Shown here one piece after another: positions 25,753 through 33,930 of a DNA stretch of 64,000 nucleotides (position 1 is its first letter; each line of letters begins with the position of its first letter). The notes under the pieces were generated by a model. The model did no database searches. It was not told where the DNA came from and saw only the letters and a list, made by a program, of their open reading frames with translations. Source of the stretch: Muribaculaceae bacterium. Lineage in GTDB: Bacteria > Bacteroidota > Bacteroidia > Bacteroidales > Muribaculaceae. The position numbers and the translations under genes are program-made. The stretch spans positions 1 to 64,000 of the forward strand of contig JAFLTQ010000002.1 in assembly GCA_022510385.1 (NCBI GenBank). Direction: 5' to 3'.

Positions 25753-26091
25753 CGTTAATGGGAAGAACTTTTCCAAAGTTCTAAAATATAAAGGATTTAA
25801 GAAAAAATCCTGCCCGTTTATGGGAAGAACTTTTCCAAAGTTCTAAAACATAAAGGATTTAAGAAAAAATCCTGCCCGTTAAAACGGATTTAAGAAAAAA
25901 TCCTGCCCATTAATGGGAAGAACTTTTCCAAAGTTCTAAAATATATAGGATTTAAGAAAAATCCTATCCGTTAAAACGGATCTAAGAAAAATCCTGCCCG
26001 TTTATGGGAAGAACTTTTCCAAAGTTCTAAAATATAAAGGATTTAAGAAAAATCCTACCCGGTAAAACGGATTTAATTAAAAAATCCTGCC
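25753..26091. repeat. Alternating 62/31-base hairpin repeat array
   Basis: Seven units in the order long-long-short-long-short-long-short: 25753-25814, 25815-25876, 25877-25907, 25908-25968, 25969-25998, 25999-26059 and 26060-26091. A long unit has two hairpins (GAACTTTTCCAAAGTTC and GGATTTAAGAAAAAATCC). A short unit keeps only the second. All end in TGCC or similar and begin CGTT. No gene, no spacers, not a CRISPR. Confidence 0.85.
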
Positions 26092-26108
26092 AACAGGCAG
26101 GATTTTAG
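26084..26108 (+). terminator. Possible terminator at the end of the repeat array
   Basis: ATCCTGCC pairs with GGCAGGAT around AACA, followed by TTT. The left arm is the end of the last repeat unit, so the hairpin may be coincidental with the array. It precedes the convergent tRNA-Ser gene. Confidence 0.45.
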
Positions 26109-26135
26109 GAAAAACAGTTCTATAACCTTTTCTTG

Positions 26136-26221
26136 CGGAAAGACAGGGATTCGAACCCTGGGTACCTGAAAGGTACAACGGTTTTCGAGACCGTCCCGAT
26201 CGACCACTCCGGCATCTTTCC
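26136..26221 (-). tRNA. tRNA-Ser (CGA)
   Basis: The minus strand gives an 86-base class II tRNA with a long variable arm, anticodon loop CTCGAAA (anticodon CGA, serine), T-loop TTCGAAT and discriminator G. The bases after the discriminator read C-A, so a full CCA is not encoded. Confidence 0.94.
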
Positions 26222-26288
26222 TTGAAATGAAGCAGAAATTTCTGCTTTTTTTGTCGGTGCAAAGGTAAGGAATTTTAACTAATTTCAC

Positions 26289-26296
26289 TATATTTG
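26289..26296 (+). promoter_or_regulatory. -7 element of the nucleoside phosphorylase gene
   Basis: TATATTTG matches TAnnTTTG, 36 bases before the ATG at 26333. No TTTG stands 19-21 bases upstream, so only half of the promoter is supported. Confidence 0.5.
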
Positions 26297-26332
26297 TCTC
26301 TAATAATTCATTATCCACTGACAGATAAAAAT

Positions 26333-27205
26333 ATGGAAAGATTCATACCCTCCTCTCAATTGATTATTAATGCCGATGGTTCGGCATTCCATATCCATCT
26401 GAAACCTGAACAATTGCGCGACAAAATTCTGATGGTGGGAGATCCGGGTCGCGTTTCAATGGTGGCTTCTTTTTTTGATACCATCGACTATGACATCCAA
26501 TCGCGTGAATTCCACGCTATTGCCGGTATATATAAAGGGAAACAATTGATGTGTATCTCCCACGGAATCGGGGCAGACAATATTGAGATAGTGATGACAG
26601 AGCTTGACTCTTTAGCCAATATCGATTATGACACACGAATGGAGAAACCGCAGAAAAGAACCCTCGAATTGGTGAGGATAGGCACGTCCGGATCACTGCA
26701 ATATGACTTAAAAATCGGGGATTTCGTGATAGCAAACCGCGGAATGGGGTTCGACGGCATCCTCAATTTCTATGAAGACCGCGATAAAGTTTGCGACCTC
26801 GATTTCGAAAAGAAATTCTGTGATTTTGTTAATTGGAATCCACTTTGGGCACGCCCATACGTTGTGGCAGCGGATGAAGAATTAGTGGAGAGGATAGGAC
26901 GTGATGATATGCTCAGGGGGAATACTATAGCCTCGGTCGGCTTTTATGCACCTCAGGGCCGTGAGGTGAGGCTGAAACTGAAAGATCCGGGATTAATCAA
27001 ACGAATTGAAGAATTCCGCTATAACGGCGAACCAATCACTAATTTTGAGATGGAGTCGGCTTGTCTCCAAGCTATGGCTAAATTATTGGGACATAAGGCT
27101 ATGACTGTATGTTCGATAATCGCACAAAGACGTGAGGAAGATGCCAACACAAATTATAAATCTTCTGTGGAGCAACTTGTCCTCACAGTTCTCGACAGAA
27201 TTTAG
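26333..27205 (+). CDS. Nucleoside phosphorylase (uridine phosphorylase-like)
   Basis: A 290-residue PNP/UDP-family enzyme that splits nucleosides with phosphate to give base and pentose-1-phosphate. Signature parts are MVGDPGRVSM near residue 45 (phosphate loop), ISHGIGADN near 85, LVRIGTSGSL near 120 and ITNFEMESACLQAMA near 240 (ribose site). The start at 26333 follows the -7 element; thirteen upstream codons are open but would overlap the promoter. Uridine is the likeliest substrate but sequence alone does not settle it. Confidence 0.88.
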   Translation: MERFIPSSQLIINADGSAFHIHLKPEQLRDKILMVGDPGRVSMVASFFDTIDYDIQSREFHAIAGIYKGKQLMCISHGIGADNIEIVMTELDSLANIDYDTRMEKPQKRTLELVRIGTSGSLQYDLKIGDFVIANRGMGFDGILNFYEDRDKVCDLDFEKKFCDFVNWNPLWARPYVVAADEELVERIGRDDMLRGNTIASVGFYAPQGREVRLKLKDPGLIKRIEEFRYNGEPITNFEMESACLQAMAKLLGHKAMTVCSIIAQRREEDANTNYKSSVEQLVLTVLDRI

Positions 27206-27214
27206 TTAAGTCAG

Positions 27215-27238
27215 GTAGGGACGTGACCTGTCGCGTCC
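27215..27238. repeat. Solitary end of the inverted-repeat element
   Basis: Matches the left end of the 25626-25731 element at 23 of 24 positions, and the following bases (CCGCCACGCAAAG) also match its interior. No right end is present. It lies in the 73-base gap before nadC. Confidence 0.75.
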
Positions 27239-27278
27239 GCCACGCAAAGTAGTAATAAGGATAAAAAAGGATAAAGCG

Positions 27279-28127
27279 ATGAAATCACGCGATGAACTGA
27301 TAGATGATCTGCTGCAATTAGCATTTGCCGAAGATATTGGTGACGGCGACCATACAACCCTCTCCACAATCCCTGAGGATGCAATGGGTCGTTCCAAACT
27401 CCTTATCAAAGAGGCCGGAGTGTTGTCAGGTGTTGACACGGCGATAAAGGTGCTACATAAAATCGACCCCGAAATAAAGGTGAATATTCTTATCCCCGAC
27501 GGAAGTGAGGTGAAACCTGGAGATATCGTTTTCACAGCTGAAGGTAGGGTCAGGTCTCTTCTTATGGCTGAACGTACTCTTCTCAACATTATCCAGAGGA
27601 TGAGCGGAGTGGCCACCATGACCAAAAAATATCAAGACCGCCTTAAGGGTCTTCATACCAAAGTGCTTGACACTCGCAAAACCACTCCCGGAATGAGGCT
27701 CCTCGAAAAAGAGGCCGTAAAAACCGGCGGAGGAGAGAATCATCGTATCGGCCTTTTCGACATGATCCTTATAAAAGATAATCACATTGATTTTGCCGGC
27801 GGTATCGATAAAGCTGTAGAAAGAGCAAAAGAGTATTGCCGCAAAAACGGTAAAGACCTTAAGATTGAAGTAGAGGCCCGCACTCTTGATGATGTTCGCA
27901 AATTATCAGAAATGGAGGGAGTTGACCGTATAATGTTCGATAATTTCACTCCGGAGCTGACTCGCGAGGCAGTGAAAATCGTGGCAGGCAGGAAAGAGAC
28001 TGAATCATCCGGCGGTATCACTATAGAGAATCTCCGTGACTATGGAGAGACGGGGGTGGATTACATTTCTGTCGGTGCCCTCACCCACAGCGTCAAGGGC
28101 CTCGATATCTCTTTCAAGGCTTTTTAA
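27279..28127 (+). CDS. nadC: Nicotinate-nucleotide diphosphorylase (carboxylating)
   Basis: Makes nicotinate mononucleotide from quinolinate and PRPP in de novo NAD synthesis. It has 282 residues. Family motifs are AEDIGDGDHTT near residue 15, LLNIIQRMSGVAT near 105, the substrate-binding DTRKTTPGMR near 132, GGGENHRIGL near 150, and the late GVDYISVGALTHS. The last base of the stop overlaps the ATG of the YraN gene. Confidence 0.96.
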   Translation: MKSRDELIDDLLQLAFAEDIGDGDHTTLSTIPEDAMGRSKLLIKEAGVLSGVDTAIKVLHKIDPEIKVNILIPDGSEVKPGDIVFTAEGRVRSLLMAERTLLNIIQRMSGVATMTKKYQDRLKGLHTKVLDTRKTTPGMRLLEKEAVKTGGGENHRIGLFDMILIKDNHIDFAGGIDKAVERAKEYCRKNGKDLKIEVEARTLDDVRKLSEMEGVDRIMFDNFTPELTREAVKIVAGRKETESSGGITIENLRDYGETGVDYISVGALTHSVKGLDISFKAF

Positions 28128-28534
28128 TGGAAGAAAAAGAGGAGAAAAGCAAAAAAAAGCTAAGTAAGCGGGAATTGGCTTACCTGTTTGGCAAAATGGC
28201 CGAAGAGAGGGTAAGCCAATATTATCTCTGCCGGGGATTCACCGTATTGGAGAGAAACTGGAGAATGGGGAAAACGGAAATCGACCTTATCGTCAGGAAG
28301 GATGAATTGATAATCATGGTTGAAGTCAAGGCTCGCGGCAGCAACGAAAATGATGCAATAGATGCTGTGTCGCCCGACAAGCGTCGGCGCATGGTGAAAG
28401 CAGCCGATTCTTTTTTGCAGCAAATCGAAGGAGATGTGATGTATCGGTTTGACGTTGCGGCTTGCACCGGGACGATAGAGGATTTCCGGGTGGAAATCCT
28501 GGAAGATGCCTTCATCCCCACAGATTTAGTATAA
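28127..28534 (+). CDS. YraN/UPF0102 family protein
   Basis: A 135-residue protein of the YraN family, a restriction-endonuclease-like fold whose role is not settled. The PD-(D/E)xK-type core is visible in KTEIDLIVRKDELIIMVEVKAR. The helix KRELAYLFGKMAEERVSQYY precedes it. It has one base of overlap with nadC (TAATG), so they share a transcript. Confidence 0.88.
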   Translation: MEEKEEKSKKKLSKRELAYLFGKMAEERVSQYYLCRGFTVLERNWRMGKTEIDLIVRKDELIIMVEVKARGSNENDAIDAVSPDKRRRMVKAADSFLQQIEGDVMYRFDVAACTGTIEDFRVEILEDAFIPTDLV

Positions 28535-28607
28535 CCCCGAATAAGACTTAATCCATAAAAGAGGCTTACTTCCCTATGAGTCTCCTCCGGGTCTTCGAGT
28601 CAAAAAA

Positions 28608-30044
28608 TCATTCAGGAAGCGTTACCCTGAAAAGGGGAGAATCCGTGTGCTGTGAACGGATGATTGCAATGAGGTCGGAAACGATTTCCGGATTATCTGC
28701 GGCCACGTCTGTGGTTTCCCCGATATCAGCGGCAAGATTATAGAGCCGTGGTTCCCCTTTAACTACTATTAATTTCCAATCTCCTTTACGCACAGCTATC
28801 TGGTCGGTCTCATGAAATTCCCAGTAAAGGAAATCCCTTTCGGGCTGCTCCTCACCAAGGAGGGTCGGAAGGAAAGAAATTCCGTCAGGTTCTCCCTCGG
28901 CAAACTCCTCATAATCAGCCCCGATAATATCGCAGAGAGTCGGCATGAAGTCGTAGAAAACTATCTGACGCTCCGATTCGGAACCTCCCTCCACTCTATC
29001 TTTCCAATACACTATAAAGGGGATTCGGATACCACCCTCATAGCATTGGCGTTTAAGACCGCGCAACTTCCCGTCGCGTCCGAAGAATTTAGGGTCTGCC
29101 CCGCCCTCTTCATGCGGTCCGTTATCACTTGTGAAAATCAGTATAGTATTGTCGAGAAGCCCCTTCGCTTCAAGTTGATCCCGAATCTCCCCTACATATG
29201 AGTCGAGTCGGGCAATCATCGCTGCAAACTGTGCATGCACATGTTTTGTGGCATTATAGCGTGAACCCTTTTGTCCCGGCCAGTCGAAATCCTCCTCAAA
29301 CCGGTTTTCATAATATTTCAGCAGGGAATCCTGCGGTTGATAAAGCTCTGCATGAGGCAATGTGTAAGTAAGGAAAGCCGCGAATGGTTTATCGGCTGAT
29401 TGTTTGTCAATCCATTTAAGAGCCTCTTGATGAATAAGGTCTCCCGAATATTGGGAACGGTTTGCATATTCATCTCCAAACATCGGATAAGGAATATTAT
29501 CCTCGAGAACCATCCTTACTACGGCAGTGTCACCCTCTTCCGGATAATAACGATTGAGGAAATTTGGATAATAGAGATGCGCCTGAAACTGGCAAATATA
29601 ACCGAAGAAATCGTCAAAGCCCCTCTTGTCGGGTGTGGATTCCGAATTTTCATATCCCCCGGCCCATTTCCCGAAGAGGGAAGTGTTGTAACCTTTTGCT
29701 TTCAATATTTCCGGCAGTATGACTCTGTCGGGGCTATATGGCTGTTGCCCTACGCGTGCATACTCTTTATTAACCCCATAGGTGATAGTGTCTGTGCCGC
29801 GCCAATATTCCTTGTTACCTCTGACGAAAGTGTGACCGGTATGTTGCCCTGTCATCAAGGAAGCGCGAGACGGAGCGCTCACCGGGCTACCGGAGTAAGC
29901 CTGTGTGAAACGTATGCCGTCGCGAGCGAGTGAGTCGATATTAGGGGTATTTATATATGGTTGTCCGTAGCAACCGAGGTCTCCATAGCCGAGATCGTCA
30001 GCGAGTATGAAGATAATATTAGGGGGAGGAGGGGGAGGTGTCAT
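28608..30044 (-). CDS. Serine-type sulfatase lacking a signal peptide
   Basis: A 478-residue arylsulfatase-family (S1) enzyme that removes sulfate esters. The metal pair is in ILADDLGYGD, and the formylglycine motif is S56-A-P-S-R60, the serine type that needs an anaerobic maturase such as the one at 33.9 kb. A second metal site DNGPHEEGG is present. The N-terminus is MTPPPPPPN, going straight into the catalytic fold, with no signal or lipobox. The frame stays open upstream for 23 codons through a heptamer repeat and the rplY terminator, and would encode a hydrophobic stretch, but has no start codon. It lies 90 bases after rplY. The substrate is unknown. Confidence 0.88.
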   Translation of the reverse strand: MTPPPPPPNIIFILADDLGYGDLGCYGQPYINTPNIDSLARDGIRFTQAYSGSPVSAPSRASLMTGQHTGHTFVRGNKEYWRGTDTITYGVNKEYARVGQQPYSPDRVILPEILKAKGYNTSLFGKWAGGYENSESTPDKRGFDDFFGYICQFQAHLYYPNFLNRYYPEEGDTAVVRMVLEDNIPYPMFGDEYANRSQYSGDLIHQEALKWIDKQSADKPFAAFLTYTLPHAELYQPQDSLLKYYENRFEEDFDWPGQKGSRYNATKHVHAQFAAMIARLDSYVGEIRDQLEAKGLLDNTILIFTSDNGPHEEGGADPKFFGRDGKLRGLKRQCYEGGIRIPFIVYWKDRVEGGSESERQIVFYDFMPTLCDIIGADYEEFAEGEPDGISFLPTLLGEEQPERDFLYWEFHETDQIAVRKGDWKLIVVKGEPRLYNLAADIGETTDVAADNPEIVSDLIAIIRSQHTDSPLFRVTLPE

Positions 30045-30068
30045 GTTAGGAGTTGGGAGTTGTAAGTT
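30045..30068. repeat. Short heptamer array abutting the sulfatase start
   Basis: On the minus strand it reads as ACTTAC-AACTCCC-AACTCCT-AAC and ends directly at the sulfatase ATG. Same family as the array that ends just before ilvE, in the same orientation relative to the gene. Confidence 0.65.
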
Positions 30069-30079
30069 TATGAATTGGA

Positions 30080-30114
30080 GAAAAAACAGGGAGACAGCAA
30101 GGATGCTGTCTCCC
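30080..30114 (-). terminator. Terminator of rplY
   Basis: A perfect ten-pair stem, GGGAGACAGC (30089-30098) with GCTGTCTCCC (30105-30114), followed on the minus strand by TGTTTTTT. It lies between rplY and the signal-less sulfatase. Confidence 0.88.
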
Positions 30115-30133
30115 TATATTCATAAGTTTTTGA

Positions 30134-30832
30134 TTAAGCCTCTGCTTTTGCCTGTGCACCGCGGGCTGCACGTGTGAGCTGTACGGAGCAAACCACTGCG
30201 TTCTTGGCGTTGATGAGTTCGAGACCTTCGAAATGGAGGTCACCAACAGCGATACTCTTGCCGAGACCAAGGTTGTCGACATTTACTACGAGTCTTTCAG
30301 GAATCTGGTCATAGATAGCTTTCACTTTCAGCTTTCTCATGGTGAGCTGGAGCTTACCACCGGCTTTTACACCTTCAGCGTGACCCTCTATCTGAACAGG
30401 CACTTCCATCACAATCGGTTTGTCAGGACCCACCTCGAGAAAATCGATATGGAGCACTGTATCTTTCACCGGCTGGAACTGGAGGTCTTTCATCACAGCT
30501 TTACGTTTTTCACCGTTGAGTTCGATATCGATTTCGAAGATATCGGGTGTATAGATAAGTTTTCTCACATCCTCCTCTTTTACAGAGATATCGGTGGAAA
30601 TGATTCCACGACTTTTATGATGGAGCTTATCAGCAACCTTGCGACCTTTGGCATCTTTCACAACGTCGATTTCCACAAGTCTTTCACCCGGTTTAAGTGT
30701 ACCGGTATAAGGGAGATCAACTACTTTGCCGCCATTGAGGACAGCTGGAATTTTACCTTCGGCGCGTAGAGCCTTGAGAGATTTTTTGCCGACTTCCTGA
30801 CGAGCTTCGGCTTTCAGTTCATACTTTTTCAT
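30134..30832 (-). CDS. rplY: 50S ribosomal protein L25 (Ctc form)
   Basis: A 5S-rRNA-binding ribosomal protein of the long, two-domain Ctc type, 232 residues. The L25 domain (1-95) has RQEVGKKSLKALRAEGKIPA. The C-terminal Ctc beta domain (100-195) has LHIDFLEV and PVQIEGHAEGVKAGG. A short Ala/Lys tail follows. It has its own promoter and terminator, so it is an independent unit between the glycan locus and the downstream sulfatase. Confidence 0.95.
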   Translation of the reverse strand: MKKYELKAEARQEVGKKSLKALRAEGKIPAVLNGGKVVDLPYTGTLKPGERLVEIDVVKDAKGRKVADKLHHKSRGIISTDISVKEEDVRKLIYTPDIFEIDIELNGEKRKAVMKDLQFQPVKDTVLHIDFLEVGPDKPIVMEVPVQIEGHAEGVKAGGKLQLTMRKLKVKAIYDQIPERLVVNVDNLGLGKSIAVGDLHFEGLELINAKNAVVCSVQLTRAARGAQAKAEA

Positions 30833-30924
30833 TTTTCTTGAATGTGTTACTCAAAATAAGATTAAACAAATTTCCCATCACACGGATTGGCATTTCCGGA
30901 GGCAAACCTTCCAAAAAGCCGCTG

Positions 30925-30955
30925 CAAAGTTACATAAAAATATGGATAAATGAAA
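30925..30955 (-). promoter_or_regulatory. Promoter of rplY
   Basis: On the minus strand: TTTC (30955-30952, one mismatch to TTTG), a 19-base spacer and TAACTTTG (30932-30925). The ATG is 93 bases downstream. Confidence 0.65.
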
Positions 30956-30989
30956 ATAATTATCCTCTGAAAGCCTCGCAGAGTCTCGA

Positions 30990-31019
30990 TAAAGAGAACC
31001 CCGGGCCATGACCCGGGGT
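30990..31019 (-). terminator. Terminator of the hexosamine-utilisation operon
   Basis: ACCCCGGG (30998-31005) pairs perfectly with CCCGGGGT (31012-31019). On the minus strand it is followed by TCTCTTTAT. It lies 38 bases beyond the fusion-protein gene, the last gene of the locus. Confidence 0.75.
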
Positions 31020-31056
31020 GATAACTATACTCTCAACCTCCCAGAGATTGAATAAA

Positions 31057-33039
31057 TCATTCACGGATGGGATGATACTCCACAAATGCTTCGATTGCCT
31101 CGTAGGAAGCCAAGCCCAAATCATGATAAAGTTTCGCTGTGGCCCGGTTTCTGTCTTCCGCACGTTGCCAGAAAAGCCTGTCGTCATTCCCTAAGAAGGG
31201 GGCATTCTCCATCTGGCTCTGATGCTTGAGGATTGAGTTTCTCTTCACGCGCAGCTCCTCAGGACTTATCGGCACGGCCATCTCTATATGGTCGATCTCC
31301 CATTCAGCCCAAGCTCCACGATACATCCAGATCTTGCAATCCTTCATCCAATCGTCATCCTTCATTTCGTCGATAGCCGCAAAAACAGCATCTGTACAAA
31401 CCTTGTGGGTGCCATGCGGATCCGCAAGATCACCGGCCACGAAAATCTCATGTGGTTTCACCGACTCGATAAGATCCCTCACAACCTTTATATCCTTTTC
31501 CGAGAGGTCTCCCTTCTTGATAGTGCCCGTTTCATAGAAAGGCATATTCAGGAAATGCACATTCTCTGGTTTCACTCCGATATAATTACATGCAATCCTG
31601 GCCTCTCCCTGCCTGATTTTCGTTTTCAGATATCTTACATCCTCTGCATCAGGATCGCCTATCTTCTTGTTCTTCAGGAAGTCGTGAATTTCCACGGATA
31701 TACTTGCGAATTCAGGGGTATTGAAACCAAATCTGGAAGCGATATTATCCATGAGTAGGAGATATCTCGTCATATCCTCATCCCCCACAGCGATATTTCC
31801 GGAAGTCTGGTAAGCCACATGCACGTCATGACCCTGGTCTACAAGCCTTTTTAGCGTTCCTCCCATCGAAATGACATCATCGTCGGGATGTGGAGAGAAA
31901 ACAATCACCCTCTTGGGATATGGGAGCGCACGCTCGGGTCGGAAAGTGTCGTCAGCGTTCGGTTTACCTCCGGGCCATCCGGTGATTGTGTGCTGCAGAT
32001 CGTTGAAAATCTTTATATTCACGTTGTAAGCCGAACCGAAAAGAGCTATGAGTTCCGCAAGCCCGTTGTCAATAAAATCCTTGTCGGTGAGTTTGAGAAT
32101 CGGCTTACCGGTTTTATGGCATAGCCATACTATAGCCCGACGGATTAATTTATCGTTCCATTCGCAGGAAGTGACCTTCCATGGATGAGAGATTCTCGTG
32201 AGATACTCGGCAGCGGGAAGATTCACTACAACCACGGCATTCGGATGCCCCTGGAGGAAAGATGCCGGAACATTTGCCGATGGCATGTCTTCCACGGTCT
32301 GTTGCACAATCTTCGACTTATGCTCTCCCCAGGCCACTGTCAGTATGTGCTTGGCCGACAATATATTGGAGATACCGATAGTGACTCCGGCAGAGGGAAC
32401 ATTCTCACATTGGTAATCCTCGGCTATACTTTTTCTCATTTCGGGATCAAGATGCACCACGCGGCATGTCTTGGTGGCCGGTGTTCCGGGACCGTTAAAG
32501 GCGAGGTTACCCAACTCTCCGATTTCACACAGGCAAAGGTCGATGGCACCTCCTGCACCGAAATATTGCTCATAGGCTTTGCAGCTATGATACATGTTCT
32601 CCGTGCCTTCAGAAAAACTAAATGTACGGATATGATCCTGTTTCACGTTCACATGATCGAGAAATACCTCCTTTAGTCGTGCAAGAGTAGAGGGCCCTCC
32701 ATCAGGTTGAGGAAGAAATTCGCAGATTGAATATACATATACATCCTTGAAATTCACCTTCTTTTCTTTATACATCCGGATAAGAGCTTCGTAAGTGCCG
32801 TCAAGACTTTTTGCAGCATCGAGTGCGAGGAAACATTTGTTTTTAGTCTCCAGGGTCCGGTTGACATATTTCACGACTGCATCGGCGAGATATTCGCTCC
32901 CCTCGGAGGCAGTCTCGAAAATTTTGGTATAGACTTTTTCACGTTGCGTAAGCGTCGCAAGTTCCACCTCGTCCTGAGGTGAGAAGTAACGCTTTGGAAT
33001 TTGGTCTAATTTAATCTTAGAAGTGAGATCCGTTTTCAT
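31057..33039 (-). CDS. NagB-like (inactive) / PIG-L deacetylase fusion protein
   Basis: A 660-residue fusion. Residues about 20-330 are homologous to glucosamine-6-phosphate deaminase, and about 375-600 are a PIG-L/LmbE zinc deacetylase domain with PHPDDD (383-388) and a later DPHGTH. Against the neighbouring true NagB, the four catalytic residues are changed: D72 to C106, D141 to L176, H143 to N178 and E148 to G183. The phosphate loop [10 protein letters not shown] is replaced by DAAKSLDGTY. So the NagB part is probably a sugar-phosphate-sensing or structural domain, and only the deacetylase half looks catalytic. Similar fusions are common in Bacteroidetes and usually annotated as NagB. Action on GlcNAc-6-phosphate is a hypothesis; no nagA is visible. 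Confidence 0.85.
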   Translation of the reverse strand: MKTDLTSKIKLDQIPKRYFSPQDEVELATLTQREKVYTKIFETASEGSEYLADAVVKYVNRTLETKNKCFLALDAAKSLDGTYEALIRMYKEKKVNFKDVYVYSICEFLPQPDGGPSTLARLKEVFLDHVNVKQDHIRTFSFSEGTENMYHSCKAYEQYFGAGGAIDLCLCEIGELGNLAFNGPGTPATKTCRVVHLDPEMRKSIAEDYQCENVPSAGVTIGISNILSAKHILTVAWGEHKSKIVQQTVEDMPSANVPASFLQGHPNAVVVVNLPAAEYLTRISHPWKVTSCEWNDKLIRRAIVWLCHKTGKPILKLTDKDFIDNGLAELIALFGSAYNVNIKIFNDLQHTITGWPGGKPNADDTFRPERALPYPKRVIVFSPHPDDDVISMGGTLKRLVDQGHDVHVAYQTSGNIAVGDEDMTRYLLLMDNIASRFGFNTPEFASISVEIHDFLKNKKIGDPDAEDVRYLKTKIRQGEARIACNYIGVKPENVHFLNMPFYETGTIKKGDLSEKDIKVVRDLIESVKPHEIFVAGDLADPHGTHKVCTDAVFAAIDEMKDDDWMKDCKIWMYRGAWAEWEIDHIEMAVPISPEELRVKRNSILKHQSQMENAPFLGNDDRLFWQRAEDRNRATAKLYHDLGLASYEAIEAFVEYHPIRE

Positions 33040-33080
33040 TGTTGGAAGTTTCGGAGTTTCGAAGTTTCGTTCAATATTTT

Positions 33081-33893
33081 TTAGAGCAGAAGAGATTTGG
33101 CGTCAAGATTTGTGGATTCGATATCCTTATAATATCTGTATGTGCCCATCTTCAAGTCTTCGCATGCGGCATCATCGCAAACAATAATCGATTTTGGATG
33201 CATCTGCAGGGCTGAGATGGTCCATTGATGGGTCACTCCCCCTTCCACTCCATGCTGTAAGGCACGGCTCTTGTTGAAACCATTCACAATCAGCATGATG
33301 CTCTTGGCATCCATGATAGTTCCTACGCCTACTGTGAGAGCATAGCGAGGCACTTTGTTTACATCGTTGCCGAAGAAACGTGAGTTGGCAAACATTGTCT
33401 CTTTGGTGAGCGTTTTCATACGCGTGCGGGATGTCAGCGATGAGCCCGGTTCGTTAAAAGCTATATGTCCGTCGGTGCCGACTCCTCCGATGAAAAGATC
33501 GATACCTCCCACATCCTTTATTTTTTGCTCATAGTTGGCACACTCCTTTTCGGGATCTGCTGCATTCCCGTCGAGGATATTCACGTTTTTCTCATCAATA
33601 TCTATATGATTGAAAAAGTTGGTCCACATGAATGTGTGATAGCTCTGTTCATGGTTTTTAGGAATACCGCAATATTCATCCATGTTGAAAGTCACGACAT
33701 TCTTAAAGGAGACTTTCCCTTCCTTGTTTAACTTGATGAGGTTACGATACATTCCGAGAGGCGAGCTTCCGGTTGGCAGACCGAGCACAAATGGCCTTTC
33801 GGGAGTCGGGTTAGCTTTGTTGATACGCGCTGCCACATAATTCGCAGCCCATTCAGAAACGCTTTCGTAGTCGGGTTCGATAATTAGACGCAT
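33081..33893 (-). CDS. nagB: Glucosamine-6-phosphate deaminase
   Basis: Converts glucosamine-6-phosphate to fructose-6-phosphate and ammonia, bringing hexosamines into glycolysis. It has 270 residues. All catalytic residues stand at the classical numbers: D72 in FNMDEY, D141 and H143 in [11 protein letters not shown], and E148. The phosphate loop [10 protein letters not shown] is intact. It lies 41 bases before the fusion gene and 37 after the maturase gene in one minus-strand run. Confidence 0.97.
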   Translation of the reverse strand: MRLIIEPDYESVSEWAANYVAARINKANPTPERPFVLGLPTGSSPLGMYRNLIKLNKEGKVSFKNVVTFNMDEYCGIPKNHEQSYHTFMWTNFFNHIDIDEKNVNILDGNAADPEKECANYEQKIKDVGGIDLFIGGVGTDGHIAFNEPGSSLTSRTRMKTLTKETMFANSRFFGNDVNKVPRYALTVGVGTIMDAKSIMLIVNGFNKSRALQHGVEGGVTHQWTISALQMHPKSIIVCDDAACEDLKMGTYRYYKDIESTNLDAKSLLL

Positions 33894-33930
33894 GATATAG
33901 TGTTGTTAAGTTTTTTATTGTTAGTTTTTT

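Noticed and set aside
25753-26091. Possible CRISPR array
   Set aside because: Units of 62 and 31 bases are contiguous with no unique spacers, contain two different hairpins, and no cas genes are present.
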